Origin: Marinobacter salarius
GTDB lineage: Bacteria > Pseudomonadota > Gammaproteobacteria > Pseudomonadales > Oleiphilaceae
Direction of reading: 5' to 3'
Assembly: GCA_000831005.1 (NCBI GenBank)
Contig: CP007152.1
Span: 4,402,001 to 4,466,000 of the forward strand
DNA: 64,000 bases
A program made the position numbers and the translations under genes. The notes beneath the pieces were generated by a model, which saw only the letters and a program-made list of their open reading frames with translations, did no database searches and was not told where the DNA came from. Below are positions 1-13,657 of this stretch, piece after piece (positions within the stretch are counted from its first letter, which is position 1; every line of letters begins with the position of its first letter).

Positions 1-1731
1 GCCCGTGGTGACGTGCTGGCTGACGGCCCGTCCGTGGATCTGGGTGAGCTGGCTCTGGGGCAGAACATGCGTATCGCGTTCATGCCCTGGAACGGTTACA
101 ACTTTGAGGACTCGATCCTCATTTCCGAGAAAGTGGTTCAGGAAGACCGCCTGACTACCATCCACATTCAGGAACTGACCTGTGTGGCTCGGGATACCAA
201 GCTGGGTAGCGAGGAAATCACCGCGGATATTCCGAACGTTGGTGAAAGTGCGCTGTCCAAGTTGGATGAGTCCGGCATCGTGTATATCGGTGCGGAAGTA
301 GGTCCTGGCGATATCCTGGTTGGCAAGGTAACACCGAAAGGTGAAACCCAGTTGACCCCGGAGGAGAAGCTGCTGAGGGCCATCTTCGGCGAGAAGGCTT
401 CGGACGTGAAGGACACGTCCTCACGTGTGCCCACTGGCACCCGTGGCACGGTTATCGACGTTCAGGTCTTTACCCGTGACGGCATCGAAAAGGACACGCG
501 TGCCCAGTCCATCGAAAAAGAGCAGTTGGACGAGTATCGCAAGGACCTGAAGGACGAGTATCGCATTGTAGAAGGTGCCACCTTCGAGCGTTTGACCAAT
601 GCCCTCAAGGGGCAGGAAGTCATCAGTGGTCCTGGTCTCAAGAAAGGCGCCAAGTTGGACGAGTCGTACCTGGCAGAGTTGCCGCGCGACGACTGGTTCA
701 AGCTACGGATGAAAGACGAGGCGCTGAATGAGCTGCTTGAAAAATCCGAGCAGGGTCTTGAAGATCGGAAAAAAGAGCACGAAGCGCGCTTTGACGATAA
801 GAAAGGCAAGCTTCAGCAGGGTGATGACCTTGCCCCGGGTGTTCTCAAGATCGTCAAGGTGTACCTCGCGATCAAGCGTCGGATTCAGCCGGGCGACAAG
901 ATGGCCGGACGTCATGGTAACAAGGGTGTTATTTCATCGGTCATGCCGATTGAGGACATGCCTTATGATGAACATGGCAACACAGTTGACGTGGTTCTCA
1001 ACCCCTTGGGTGTTCCGTCGCGGATGAACGTCGGTCAGGTTCTTGAAACGCACCTGGGTGCAGCAGCCAAAGGGCTGGGTGAGCGCATCAGCCAGATGCT
1101 GGATGAGCAGCGTAAGATCGCTGAGCTCCGCAATTTGCTGGACGAGATCTATAACCACTCGGACGAGGTCACCAAGGTGGACCTGGATTCGCTGAGTGAC
1201 AAAGAGATCCTGGCCCTGGCTAACAATCTGCGCGCAGGTGTCCCCATGGCAACGCCGGTCTTCGACGGTGCCAAGGAAGCAGAGGTCAAGCGTATGCTTG
1301 AGCTGGCAGGTCTGAGTACGACTGGCCAGACTGTGTTGTATGACGGCCGTACGGGTGATGAATTTGACCGCCCGGTAACGGTTGGCTACATGTACATCCT
1401 CAAGCTGAACCACTTGATCGACGACAAGATGCACGCTCGTTCCACCGGTTCGTACAGCCTGGTTACCCAGCAGCCGCTGGGTGGTAAGGCGCAGTTCGGT
1501 GGTCAGCGCTTCGGTGAGATGGAAGTGTGGGCACTCGAGGCCTACGGTGCGGCGTATACGCTGCAGGAAATGCTTACCGTGAAGTCTGATGATGTGAATG
1601 GTCGGACCAAGATGTACAAGAACATTGTCGATGGCGATCATCGTATGGAGCCGGGCATGCCCGAGTCCTTCAATGTTCTGGTCAAGGAAATCCGCTCGCT
1701 GGGTATCGACATCGAGCTGGAATCCGACTGA
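1..1731 (+). CDS. rpoB: RNA polymerase beta subunit, 3' part
   Basis: The reading frame is open from base 1 and gives the last ~576 residues of the beta subunit of core RNA polymerase (family length about 1350), so the 5' part lies outside the window. Recognisable blocks include GDKMAGRHGNKGV, which lies close to the active centre, NPLGVPSRMNVGQ, and the C-terminal GGKAQFGGQRFGEMEVWALEAYGAA segment that packs against beta prime. The protein ends ...IDIELESD, usual for gammaproteobacteria. It lies 77 bp upstream of rpoC and is presumably co-transcribed with it. No disruption is visible. Confidence 0.98.
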   Translation, partial: ARGDVLADGPSVDLGELALGQNMRIAFMPWNGYNFEDSILISEKVVQEDRLTTIHIQELTCVARDTKLGSEEITADIPNVGESALSKLDESGIVYIGAEVGPGDILVGKVTPKGETQLTPEEKLLRAIFGEKASDVKDTSSRVPTGTRGTVIDVQVFTRDGIEKDTRAQSIEKEQLDEYRKDLKDEYRIVEGATFERLTNALKGQEVISGPGLKKGAKLDESYLAELPRDDWFKLRMKDEALNELLEKSEQGLEDRKKEHEARFDDKKGKLQQGDDLAPGVLKIVKVYLAIKRRIQPGDKMAGRHGNKGVISSVMPIEDMPYDEHGNTVDVVLNPLGVPSRMNVGQVLETHLGAAAKGLGERISQMLDEQRKIAELRNLLDEIYNHSDEVTKVDLDSLSDKEILALANNLRAGVPMATPVFDGAKEAEVKRMLELAGLSTTGQTVLYDGRTGDEFDRPVTVGYMYILKLNHLIDDKMHARSTGSYSLVTQQPLGGKAQFGGQRFGEMEVWALEAYGAAYTLQEMLTVKSDDVNGRTKMYKNIVDGDHRMEPGMPESFNVLVKEIRSLGIDIELESD

Positions 1732-1808
1732 GCCGAATTGTTTTTGGCAGCGTGAGCGGGTACCGGTCGGTACCCGCCCGAGAATAACGCCATCCGGAGC
1801 TGTTACTG

Positions 1809-6023
<4,215 letters not shown>

Positions 6024-6037
6024 GTTGACCGGTAACG

Positions 6038-6157
6038 CCACCCGCCGGTAGTTACTTACCCGACGGGTGGTCAAAAAGAGATCAGTCATCTTGACTGTTC
6101 AGGGTCGCAGGCTTAAACTTGCGACCCTCAAATTTTACCCCCGCCTGTCGGGGGTAA
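6038..6157 (+). promoter_or_regulatory. Three consecutive hairpins between rpoC and rpsL
   Basis: Three perfect inverted repeats lie head to tail. They are CCACCCG/CGGGTGG (6038-6044 with 6064-6070, followed by TCAAAAAG), AGGGTCGCA/TGCGACCCT (6101-6109 with 6120-6128, followed by an A/T stretch) and TTACCCCCG/CGGGGGTAA (6135-6143 with 6149-6157). The first two could terminate rpoC transcription. The third sits 34 bp before the rpsL start and could act on str-operon expression. Their role is inferred from position only. Confidence 0.55.
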
Positions 6158-6191
6158 GTTTCATTGATACGGTTTTTTGGAGTTTGCTTAC

Positions 6192-6566
6192 ATGGCAACG
6201 ATTAATCAGTTGGTGCGTAAGCCTCGTAAACGCAAAGCGGCCAAGAGCGACGTTCCTGCTCTGCAGGCTTGCCCGCAGCGCCGTGGTGTTTGTACTCGTG
6301 TGTACACCACAACGCCGAAGAAGCCGAACTCAGCACTGCGTAAAGTGTGCCGTGTTCGCCTGACCAACGGCTACGAGGTTTCCTCATACATTGGTGGTGA
6401 AGGTCACAACCTTCAGGAGCACAGTGTTGTGCTGATCCGTGGCGGTCGAGTAAAAGACCTTCCGGGTGTGCGCTATCACACTGTTCGCGGAACGCTGGAC
6501 ACCCAGGGTGTGCAGAACCGTAAGCAGGGCCGCTCCAAGTACGGTGCAAAACGACCCAAGTCCTGA
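6192..6566 (+). CDS. rpsL: 30S ribosomal protein S12
   Basis: A 124-residue S12 starting MATINQLVRKPRKRK, the universal N-terminus; this chooses the ATG at 6192 over an upstream in-frame ATG. The decoding-centre loop is present (TTPKKPNSALRKVCRVRLTNG), as are the GGRVKDLPGVRYHTVRG segment and the KYGAKRPKS end. It is the first gene of the str operon, 626 bp upstream of which lies the 3' end portion of rpoC. Lysine 43 in the TPKKPNS loop is wild type, so no streptomycin-resistance change is visible there. Confidence 0.99.
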   Translation: MATINQLVRKPRKRKAAKSDVPALQACPQRRGVCTRVYTTTPKKPNSALRKVCRVRLTNGYEVSSYIGGEGHNLQEHSVVLIRGGRVKDLPGVRYHTVRGTLDTQGVQNRKQGRSKYGAKRPKS

Positions 6567-6679
6567 TGTCCCACACGGGTGTCTTTTATCGTTGCTACGT
6601 AGAACGGTAAGAGTAAGGCTGAGTAGCTGATGCTATCTCAGGGGTTCCTGAAGACCTTTTAATAGATAAGGGCTTATCG

Positions 6680-7150
6680 ATGCCTAGAAGAAGAGTTGCA
6701 GCAAAACGGGAAATTATCCCGGATCCCAAATTCGGCAGTGCACGGCTGGCCAAGTTCATCAACCATGTGATGGAAAGCGGCAAAAAAGCTGTTGCTGAGC
6801 GCATTGTTTATGGCGCGCTCGATATCGTTGCCGACAAGTCCAAGGAAGAGCCGATCGACATGTTCGAGAAGGCCCTGGAAAACATCCAGCCGATGGTTGA
6901 AGTTAAATCCCGTCGTGTGGGTGGTGCTACCTACCAGGTGCCTGTCGAAGTACGGCCTTCCCGTCAGAACGCGCTGGCCATGCGCTGGCTCGTAGAATTT
7001 TCACGGAAGCGTGGTGAAAAGTCCATGGCGCAGCGTCTGGCAGGTGAAATCCTGGATGCCGCTGATAGCAAGGGCTCCGCTGTTAAGAAGCGCGAAGACG
7101 TTCATCGCATGGCAGAAGCCAACAAGGCGTTCTCTCACTTCCGTTTCTAA
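6680..7150 (+). CDS. rpsG: 30S ribosomal protein S7
   Basis: A 156-residue S7 beginning MPRRRVAAKREIIPDPKFGS and ending FSHFRF, the usual gammaproteobacterial length. S7 nucleates assembly of the 30S head by binding the 3' domain of 16S rRNA. In E. coli it is the translational repressor of this operon. It lies 113 bp after rpsL and 18 bp before fusA, the standard str order. No disruption is seen. Confidence 0.99.
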   Translation: MPRRRVAAKREIIPDPKFGSARLAKFINHVMESGKKAVAERIVYGALDIVADKSKEEPIDMFEKALENIQPMVEVKSRRVGGATYQVPVEVRPSRQNALAMRWLVEFSRKRGEKSMAQRLAGEILDAADSKGSAVKKREDVHRMAEANKAFSHFRF

Positions 7151-7168
7151 TCAGCCGAGGTTCATACA

Positions 7169-9274
7169 GTGGCACGCAAGACTCCGATCAAGAGATACAG
7201 AAACATTGGTATTTGTGCGCACGTTGATGCGGGCAAGACCACAACCACCGAGCGGGTTCTGTTCTACACAGGCATTTCCCACAAAATCGGTGAGGTTCAT
7301 GATGGCGCGGCGACCATGGACTGGATGGAGCAGGAGCAGGAGCGTGGTATTACCATCACGTCTGCTGCAACCACCTGTTTCTGGCAGGGCATGGATAAGC
7401 AGTATCCTGAGCACCGCATCAACATCATCGACACCCCGGGGCACGTTGACTTTACCATCGAGGTAGAGCGTTCCCTGCGTGTGCTCGACGGTGCAGTTGT
7501 GGTGTTCTGTGGCTCCTCTGGTGTTGAGCCGCAGTCTGAGACTGTTTGGCGTCAGGCCAACAAGTACGAAGTGCCCCGCATGGTGTTCGTCAACAAGATG
7601 GACCGTGCCGGTGCCAACTTCCTGCGCGTTGTGAATCAGATTAAGAACCGTCTGGGTGCGACTGCCGTTCCCATTCAGTTGCCGATCGGTGCCGAAGACG
7701 AGTTCGCTGGTCTGGTTGACCTGATTCGTAACAAGGCGATTTACTGGAACGAAGATGATGCCGGTGCTACCTATGACCAGCGCGACGTTCCTGCCGAAAT
7801 GGCTGACGAAGTAGCGAAGTACCGCGAAGAAATGATGGAAGCGGCTGCTGAAGCTAATGAAGAGCTGATGGAGCGCTACCTTGAAGAGGGCGAGCTCAGC
7901 ATTGAAGACATCAAGAAAGGTCTGCGTATCCGTACGCTCGCCAACGAGATTGTTGTCGCGACATGTGGTTCTGCCTTTAAGAACAAGGGTGTTCAGGCGG
8001 TGCTGGATTCGGTGATCGAATTCCTGCCGGCTCCGGACGAAGTCAAAGCCATCCGTGGTGAGGTCGATGAAGACGGTACTGAAGAAACCCGTCAGGCTGA
8101 CGACGACGCGCCTTTCTCGGCTCTCGCGTTCAAAATCGCCACCGATCCGTTTGTTGGCACGCTAACCTTCTTCCGGGTTTACTCCGGTAAGCTCGAATCG
8201 GGTAATGCAGTCTACAACTCCGTAAAGAGCAAGAAGGAACGCGTCGGCCGTATGGTTCAGATGCACTCCAAAGAGCGTCAGGAGATCAAGGAAGTTCTCG
8301 CGGGTGATATTGCTGCGGCAATCGGCCTGAAGAGTGTCACCACCGGTGATACCCTTTGTGATGAGAATCATAAAATTATCCTGGAACGCATGGAGTTCCC
8401 TGAGCCGGTTATTTCTGTAGCCGTTGAGCCGAAGTCCAAGGCTGACCAGGAGAAAATGGGTGTTGCTCTGGGCAAGCTTGCTCAGGAAGATCCGTCTTTC
8501 CAGGTTCGTACTGATGAAGAATCTGGCCAGACCATCATCTCCGGTATGGGTGAGCTTCACCTGGACATCATCGTTGACCGAATGCGTCGCGAGTTCAAGG
8601 TTGAAGCGAACATTGGTAAGCCGCAGGTGGCTTATCGTGAATGCATCCGTAAGAACGTGGATGTGGAAGGTAAGTTCGTGCGTCAGTCTGGCGGTCGTGG
8701 TCAGTATGGTCATGTCAAGCTCAAGCTTGAGCCGCTGCCTCTCGACGAGGAGGATGGCGAGAACTTCATCTTCGTAAACGAAATCGTTGGTGGTGTGGTT
8801 CCCAAGGAATACATTCCCGCTGTTCAGCAGGGCATTGAAGAGCAGATGAAGAACGGCTGTCTGGCCGGTTATCCTCTGCTGCGGATCAAGGCCACGCTGT
8901 ACGATGGTTCCTACCATGACGTTGACTCCAACGAGATGGCGTTCAAGGTCGCCGGATCCATGGCGATGAAGAAAGGCGCGTTGGAGGCTAGTCCGGCCCT
9001 TCTTGAGCCGCTCATGAAGGTCGAGTGCGTTACCCCTGAAGAGTATATGGGTGACGTCGTTGGTGATCTGAACCGCCGTCGTGGTCTGGTTCAGGGTATG
9101 GAAGACGGCCCGTCGGGCAAGACAATCCGTGCCGAGGTTCCGTTGTCGGAGATGTTCGGTTACGCCACCGATCTGCGTTCTGCAACGCAGGGTCGGGCGT
9201 CTTATGCGATGGAGTTCTCCCGCTATATGGAAGCTCCCTCGAACATTGCCGAAGCGATCATTAAAAAGGGTTGA
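7169..9274 (+). CDS. fusA: Elongation factor G
   Basis: A 701-residue EF-G, full length. The GTPase motifs are complete: G1 AHVDAGKTTTTE, G3 DTPGHVDF, G4 NKMD. The domain IV tip and the C-terminal GYATDLRSATQGRASYAMEFSRY segment are also present. It catalyses translocation on the ribosome. The start is a GTG 18 bp after the rpsG stop (MARKTPIKRYRNIGI). In relatives it is followed by tufA; here it is followed by a transposase fragment, so the operon is broken immediately downstream. Confidence 0.99.
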   Translation: MARKTPIKRYRNIGICAHVDAGKTTTTERVLFYTGISHKIGEVHDGAATMDWMEQEQERGITITSAATTCFWQGMDKQYPEHRINIIDTPGHVDFTIEVERSLRVLDGAVVVFCGSSGVEPQSETVWRQANKYEVPRMVFVNKMDRAGANFLRVVNQIKNRLGATAVPIQLPIGAEDEFAGLVDLIRNKAIYWNEDDAGATYDQRDVPAEMADEVAKYREEMMEAAAEANEELMERYLEEGELSIEDIKKGLRIRTLANEIVVATCGSAFKNKGVQAVLDSVIEFLPAPDEVKAIRGEVDEDGTEETRQADDDAPFSALAFKIATDPFVGTLTFFRVYSGKLESGNAVYNSVKSKKERVGRMVQMHSKERQEIKEVLAGDIAAAIGLKSVTTGDTLCDENHKIILERMEFPEPVISVAVEPKSKADQEKMGVALGKLAQEDPSFQVRTDEESGQTIISGMGELHLDIIVDRMRREFKVEANIGKPQVAYRECIRKNVDVEGKFVRQSGGRGQYGHVKLKLEPLPLDEEDGENFIFVNEIVGGVVPKEYIPAVQQGIEEQMKNGCLAGYPLLRIKATLYDGSYHDVDSNEMAFKVAGSMAMKKGALEASPALLEPLMKVECVTPEEYMGDVVGDLNRRRGLVQGMEDGPSGKTIRAEVPLSEMFGYATDLRSATQGRASYAMEFSRYMEAPSNIAEAIIKKG

Positions 9275-9310
9275 TCCCCAGGACTTAAGAAACAGGAAGA
9301 GGTGTAACCG
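9275..9310 (+). promoter_or_regulatory. Probable leftover tufA leader and ribosome-binding site
   Basis: The 36 bases between the fusA stop and the next ATG contain a strong Shine-Dalgarno-like stretch (AGGAAGAGG) and end ...TGTAACCG directly before ATG. The spacing and composition suit a fusA-tufA spacer. If so, the breakpoint that removed tufA lies at or very near its start codon, and the transposase fragment now uses tufA's initiation signals. This is inference from position and recall of related spacers. Confidence 0.4.
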
Positions 9311-10438
9311 ATGAGCGAAGATGACACCCTGGTTGGCAAGTCCACCCTGTGCCGGATGGAGCAACGAGTAGACCGGCAGTCGGTGGTAAAAGCCCACGAG
9401 TTGCTGTGGCATCACTTCATTGAACAGCATGACGAACCACCCAAGGAGATCGTGCTGGATTTTGATGGCACCGATGTGCCTGTGCATGGCGACCAGCCCG
9501 GCAAGTTCTTTAATGCCTATTACGATCATCACTGCTACTTCCCGCTGTACGTGTTCTGCGGTCGTCACTTGCTGGTGAGTTATCTGCGCACCAGCAACCG
9601 AAGCGACAGCCGCCACAGCTGGGCCATCCTGGCCCTGCTGGTACGCTTCATCCGCCATTACTGGCCGGATACCCGCATCGTGTTCAGAGGTGACAGCGGC
9701 TTCTATCGTCCCCGTTTATTGAGCTGGTGCGACCGGAACAACGTGGATTACCTGGTAGGCATCGGCAAAAACAGTCGACTGCTCAAAGACCTGGACGTGC
9801 CCTCAATGTTGGTTCGTAAGGCCCATCAGAACCTGGGGGCAAAAGTCTCTGCCACTTACCGGTTCCAATATAAGGCTCACACCTGGAAACAGCCACGCTG
9901 GGTGGTGGCACGTCTGGAAGAAGGCGAGCTGGGATCCAATCCAAGGTTCATTATCAGTCCCCGTTACGACGTAAGCAATGGGATGGACTCCTCCTCACCT
10001 AACCGGCATCTACGTGCCAAAATGGTGAGTGAACAGTCAACCATCGTAAAGATGAGGAGAAGTCCATCCCATTGCTTACGTTACGACGAAGGCTTCAAAC
10101 TCTACTACGAGCAATACTGCGCCCGGGGCGATATGGAGAACCGGATCAAAGATCAGCAGCTGTGCCTGTTTGCCGATCGCACCTCCAGTACCCAGTGGTG
10201 GACCAACCAGTGGCGGCTGATTCTGTCAGGGTTCGCCTACACGCTATTCGAGCGGCTACGAGCACACCTGAAAAACACGGCCTTCGAGAGAATGAGCGCC
10301 AGCAACCTGCGACTCAAGCTGATCAAGGTCGGTGCCGTGATCATTCGCAACACCCGACGGATACGGGTGTTGATGAGTGACAGTTACCCTTATAAAGGCG
10401 AACTCTCTGCCCTGGTTGGCCGGCTGGTTCCGGATTAG
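9311..10438 (+). pseudogene. IS1380-family transposase, N-terminally truncated
   Basis: The 375-residue product matches the middle and C-terminal parts of IS1380-type DDE transposases. It has STLCRME, EIVLDFDGTDVPVHG with the first catalytic Asp, YYDHHCYFPLYVFCGRHLL, FRGDSGFYRPRLL with the second Asp, and the C-terminal CARGDMENRIKDQQ with the Glu. Family members have about 100 more N-terminal residues; these are absent and the fragment begins right after the fusA-tufA spacer. A 109-bp insertion plus an 8-bp duplication adds 39 codons in frame between the second Asp and the final Glu. An active enzyme is unlikely. Confidence 0.85.
9971..10079. mobile_element. 109-bp MITE-like insertion with 8-bp target duplication
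   Basis: The ends are inverted repeats beginning GTAAGCAATGGGATGGACT, matching over 27 of about 29 positions (9971-9999 against the complement of 10051-10079). GTTACGAC is repeated on both sides (9963-9970 and 10080-10087). GTAA-type ends plus an 8-bp duplication are what IS66-family elements produce. There is no internal gene, so it is a non-autonomous element. Total added length (109+8 = 117) is divisible by three and contains no stop in the transposase frame. Confidence 0.85.
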
Positions 10439-10597
10439 ATGTCCGGGCTCCCCCGGCCCGACACCAATGGGAGAAAGGGGGAAGTGTACCCGAATGCCGG
10501 AAACTGGTTAATTAATCAACAATATAGGTGGCAATGACAGGGTCTTGACGTTACTGATGGCCATCAGCGACGTTCGCAGAGGTACTATGAGAAATCC

Positions 10598-10737
10598 GGG
10601 TTAGGTCAGCGACCTGACGTCTCGTCTCTGGAAAACCCGGTTCGCCGAGAATTCATTACGTTCATTGATCGCTCCACGTCATCCTTACCGACAGAACAAA
10701 CAGCTGGAGGATGTTCATGCTCATTGAAAACATGGGA
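10598..10737 (+). pseudogene. IS66 TnpC C-terminal fragment, 5' piece
   Basis: This stretch aligns base for base, with scattered changes, to the end of the tnpC gene at about 23216-23342. Shared landmarks are CAGCGACCTGAC, CTCTGGAAAACCCGGTTCGC, CGACAGAA and GTTCATGC-CATTGAA-ACATG. It stops at about 10737 where an IS3-family element begins, and the alignment resumes at 14237. About 40 bases of the IS66 sequence are missing at the join. Confidence 0.75.
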
Positions 10738-11367
10738 ACCGGCCAGTTTATTGCGCTCCAGTTCCTGCAACTTGCCAGGGTTGAGCGATACCGGTCCGGT
10801 CACTTCCCAGTTTCGGGTGGGGCCAGACCAGCGCCGTGGATTTAGGCGCTTTGCTTTTTCATAAACCATTTTTCGATGCGCCAGGCGTTCGTGATCAATG
10901 CCACGGTGGCGATCCGCCGGTGTCACGAACTGGATGCCGCTGTGCAGGTGCTGTTCGTTGTAGGCCTCCTCGAACGCCAGCATCCAGTTGCATACGGCGG
11001 CCAGCGATGCAAATCCCTTCGAGGGCCACGCCGGGCAGTATTTGACCGTCCGGAACAACGACTCCGAGTAAGGATTATCGTTGCTGACTCTCGGACTGCT
11101 GTGGGACATCAACATGCTCAGATCTGCCAGGCGAGCCTTGAGTGTATAGGACGTCATCGGTGCGCCGTTATCAGAGTGCAGGAACGGTGGGTTAAGCCAA
11201 CAGCCTTCGGGCCAGATCACCGGATTCCGCTTCATGGACTTCCCAGGCAACGATTTTGCGGCTGTAGATGTCCATGATCATGTACAGATACCAATGCTGG
11301 CCACGCACCGCTGACGGACAATAACTAAGGTGAGTAGACCAAGGGAATGTCACCCTCAGCCTCTCGC

Positions 11368-11402
11368 AGAACGGTGCGTGAACCTCTCGGCTCACACCGC
11401 TC
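11368..11402 (-). ncRNA. Group II intron domain V
   Basis: On the minus strand this is a 35-nt hairpin beginning GAGCGGTGTGAGCC, with a GAGA tetraloop, and closing GGTTCACGCACCGTTCT. It has the AGC catalytic triad near its 5' side and the two-base bulge on its 3' arm that mark domain V of the ribozyme core. It starts shortly after the reverse-transcriptase stop codon and precedes domain VI, the normal order. Confidence 0.8.
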
Positions 11403-11405
11403 CCA

Positions 11406-12829
11406 TCAAGCAAACGCACCCGACATTCCTCGCGACCAGTGCGCGAACAGAGTCGGTCGCACTTTTACTAATCGCTCAAGTGTGGCAATTGTTTTGCTCT
11501 TCCGTCCTCGAAGATGCTTGAACTTTCGCATAGCCCACCTGACCAATCGCTGATTTACATAGCGCGATATCCGGTACATCAAAGACCGGTAATACTGCTC
11601 ATAGTAATTCCACCAACCGTGCAGGTATGGATTGATAAAGTCAGCGATATCCATGATGGATAGATCGGTTCGCTTCCCTATTCGCCACGATCGCACTTTC
11701 TGGATGATTCCCTTGATTGAAGGGCGACTGATACCCGGACAAAATCCCATAAAGAGGTCGCCGGATCGGCCCTTCACCACACGTTTTTTGAAGGTGTAAC
11801 CGAGAAAATCAAAAGATGTATGCACATGGGTTCCGTTTCTACGGTGATCCTGGCAGTAAACAATCCGGGTTTTCTCTGGATGCAGTTCAAGCCCGCACTC
11901 CCTGAACCGCTCACGCAGGCTGTGCAGCAGGAATTGAGCCTGCCTTTGAGTGCTGCAGTGAAGCAATCCATCATCAGCATACCGACACCATTCTATGGCC
12001 GGAAAGTGCCGACTGATCCATCGGTCGAAGGTGTAATGCAAAAAGAGATTCGCCAGAACGGGCTGATGACGCCGCCCTGCGGTGTTCCCTTCTCGCGCTC
12101 AACCGTTCGGCCGTCCGCGTGTACCAATGATGCCGTTAACCATCGTCTGATGTATAACTTCACCCATAGATTCGCGGTGTGCCGATCAATCGCCTTTAAT
12201 AGGAGTTCATGCGGAATGTTGGCAAATAGACCACGGATATCAAACTCCAGCATCCATGGATAGCGCCAGCACCGCTTTCGAGTGACTCCAACTGCCTGTA
12301 TCGCCGATTTTCCCGGGCGATACCCGTAGGAGTCAGGAAGAAAGTGCGGTTCTACCTCGGGTTCGAACTGAAGTTTGACCACCATCTGGGCGATTCGATC
12401 CGTTACGGTCGGAATGCCCAGTATCCGCTCACCTCCTGATTTCTTTGGAATTGAGACGGCACGAACCGGGGGCGGCATGTAGCTGCCCGACGACATTCGG
12501 TTCCAGAGTTTATACAGATTGTTGCTGCGATCACGGTCAAAATCTTCCAGGGTCTGCCGATCTATGCCGACAGATCCTGCATTGGCTTTGACACGACTGT
12601 AAGCTTCAACAAATAACCACTTATCAATGTCGAATGGTTTTGCCTGACATCGGCCCTCCTCCTGCTTTCGCAGTTGAGACCGAGATTCAGGCTGCTTGAC
12701 GCTGTCCCTTCGCTCCACCTCCATTACAGAGGCTTCGTCACTACTACGAACAGCTCCGTCCCAGTATCGTGCCTCAGTACTCTCGGCCTTGTGGTGGTCG
12801 CCACTTGTGCCTTCTCCCTTGAACATCAC
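11406..12829 (-). pseudogene. ltrA: Group II intron reverse transcriptase/maturase, frameshifted
   Basis: Two frames together give one RT of about 470 residues. The first (12829-12045) has the FDIDKW, GIDRQTLEDFD, SIPKKSGGERILGIPTVTDR and EFDIRGLFANIPH blocks and GTPQGGVISP. The second (to 11406) continues LHYTFDRWISRHFP, carries the YADD active site (CRYADDGLLHC), FDFLGYTF, and domain X (LHGWWNYYEQYYRSLMYRISRYVNQRLVRWAMRKFK). There is no HNH endonuclease domain. The frame is lost by one base just after VISP (about 12045), where the family reads VISPVLANLFLHY. Either the intron needs help in trans or the base is a sequencing error. Confidence 0.85.
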
Positions 12830-13657
12830 GATGACTGGTTCCCGCAGTTCCCAGCAAGAGCCTGATATTGAGTCGCGCCCACTTTATGCCGGACACCACT
12901 TGCGCAGCATTCGGAATATACCCGCAAGCTCATCCCGGGGATGGGACACGCCCCCGGTTTTGATATCACGTATGGTTTTCGGCACGTCATTATGGGTTCG
13001 CTCTCGCTCGCCTCTCAATATCACACCTGACTGCATCACTGTGCAGCTTTTTGACCCAATGCTCACCACAAGCACTCTTAATGCATGCAGCTTGGGCTGG
13101 TTTGAAGCCTGCTTCCGACAGCCGACTCCGGTGGGCCCACCACCATCTCTTGCTGAGCTTATGGCTCAGTAAAGCGTCCGCATCCTTACATCCACTCTCT
13201 GGTGCCTCTGCGGCACACTGTCCCAACTCCCATACCTGATTCGGGCCTGTCGCCGTGAAGCTGGTCGGCTCCGGCACCTTGCGAGGCGGTTTCATGCGTC
13301 CCCGGTGATTCTGTTGCTGGCGCCTTTTCAGAACGCGGTAGAACGAGGATTCCGAGGCCAGATAGACGCCTTTGTCAGCCAGTGACGGCACGATCTGTGA
13401 CGGTGGCGAACTCCGGTACTGAGGTTGATTGCACGCACTCAGAATGGCCAGCTCCTCGGCCTGTATGAGTTTATGGGGCTGCTCGACCCATTTCGCATCA
13501 GGACGCCGATCTTCAGCAACCCGGCCGCCGGAACTTCGCCAGCGCTTCAATGTGCGCTCGCTGATATCGATAAGCGCTGCAACCTTGTATCGGGCGGCAC
13601 CACCGGCAATCGCTTCATCAAACAGCTCCAGCAGCCTTGCACGTTCGCCCAGCGGCG

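Larger units (their letters stand above)
11334..13218 (-). mobile_element. Group II intron with reverse transcriptase
   Basis: The intron starts GTGTGCCG, matching the GUGYG 5' consensus, at 13218. It carries a reverse-transcriptase/maturase gene, then a domain V hairpin at 11402-11368, a domain VI-like hairpin, and ends ...GGTCTAC (AY 3' end) at 11334. Length is about 1.89 kb. It lies in the sense orientation of an IS3 orfB, a common landing place for bacterial group II introns. Exact ends rest on consensus and on restoration of the orfB frame. Confidence 0.8.

Noticed and set aside
934..1641. Long open frames on the minus strand of rpoB, rpoC and fusA (for example 934-1641, 2955-4163, 8162-9658).
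   Set aside because: They mirror codon structure of highly expressed genes on the other strand and have no ribosome sites or recognisable domains.
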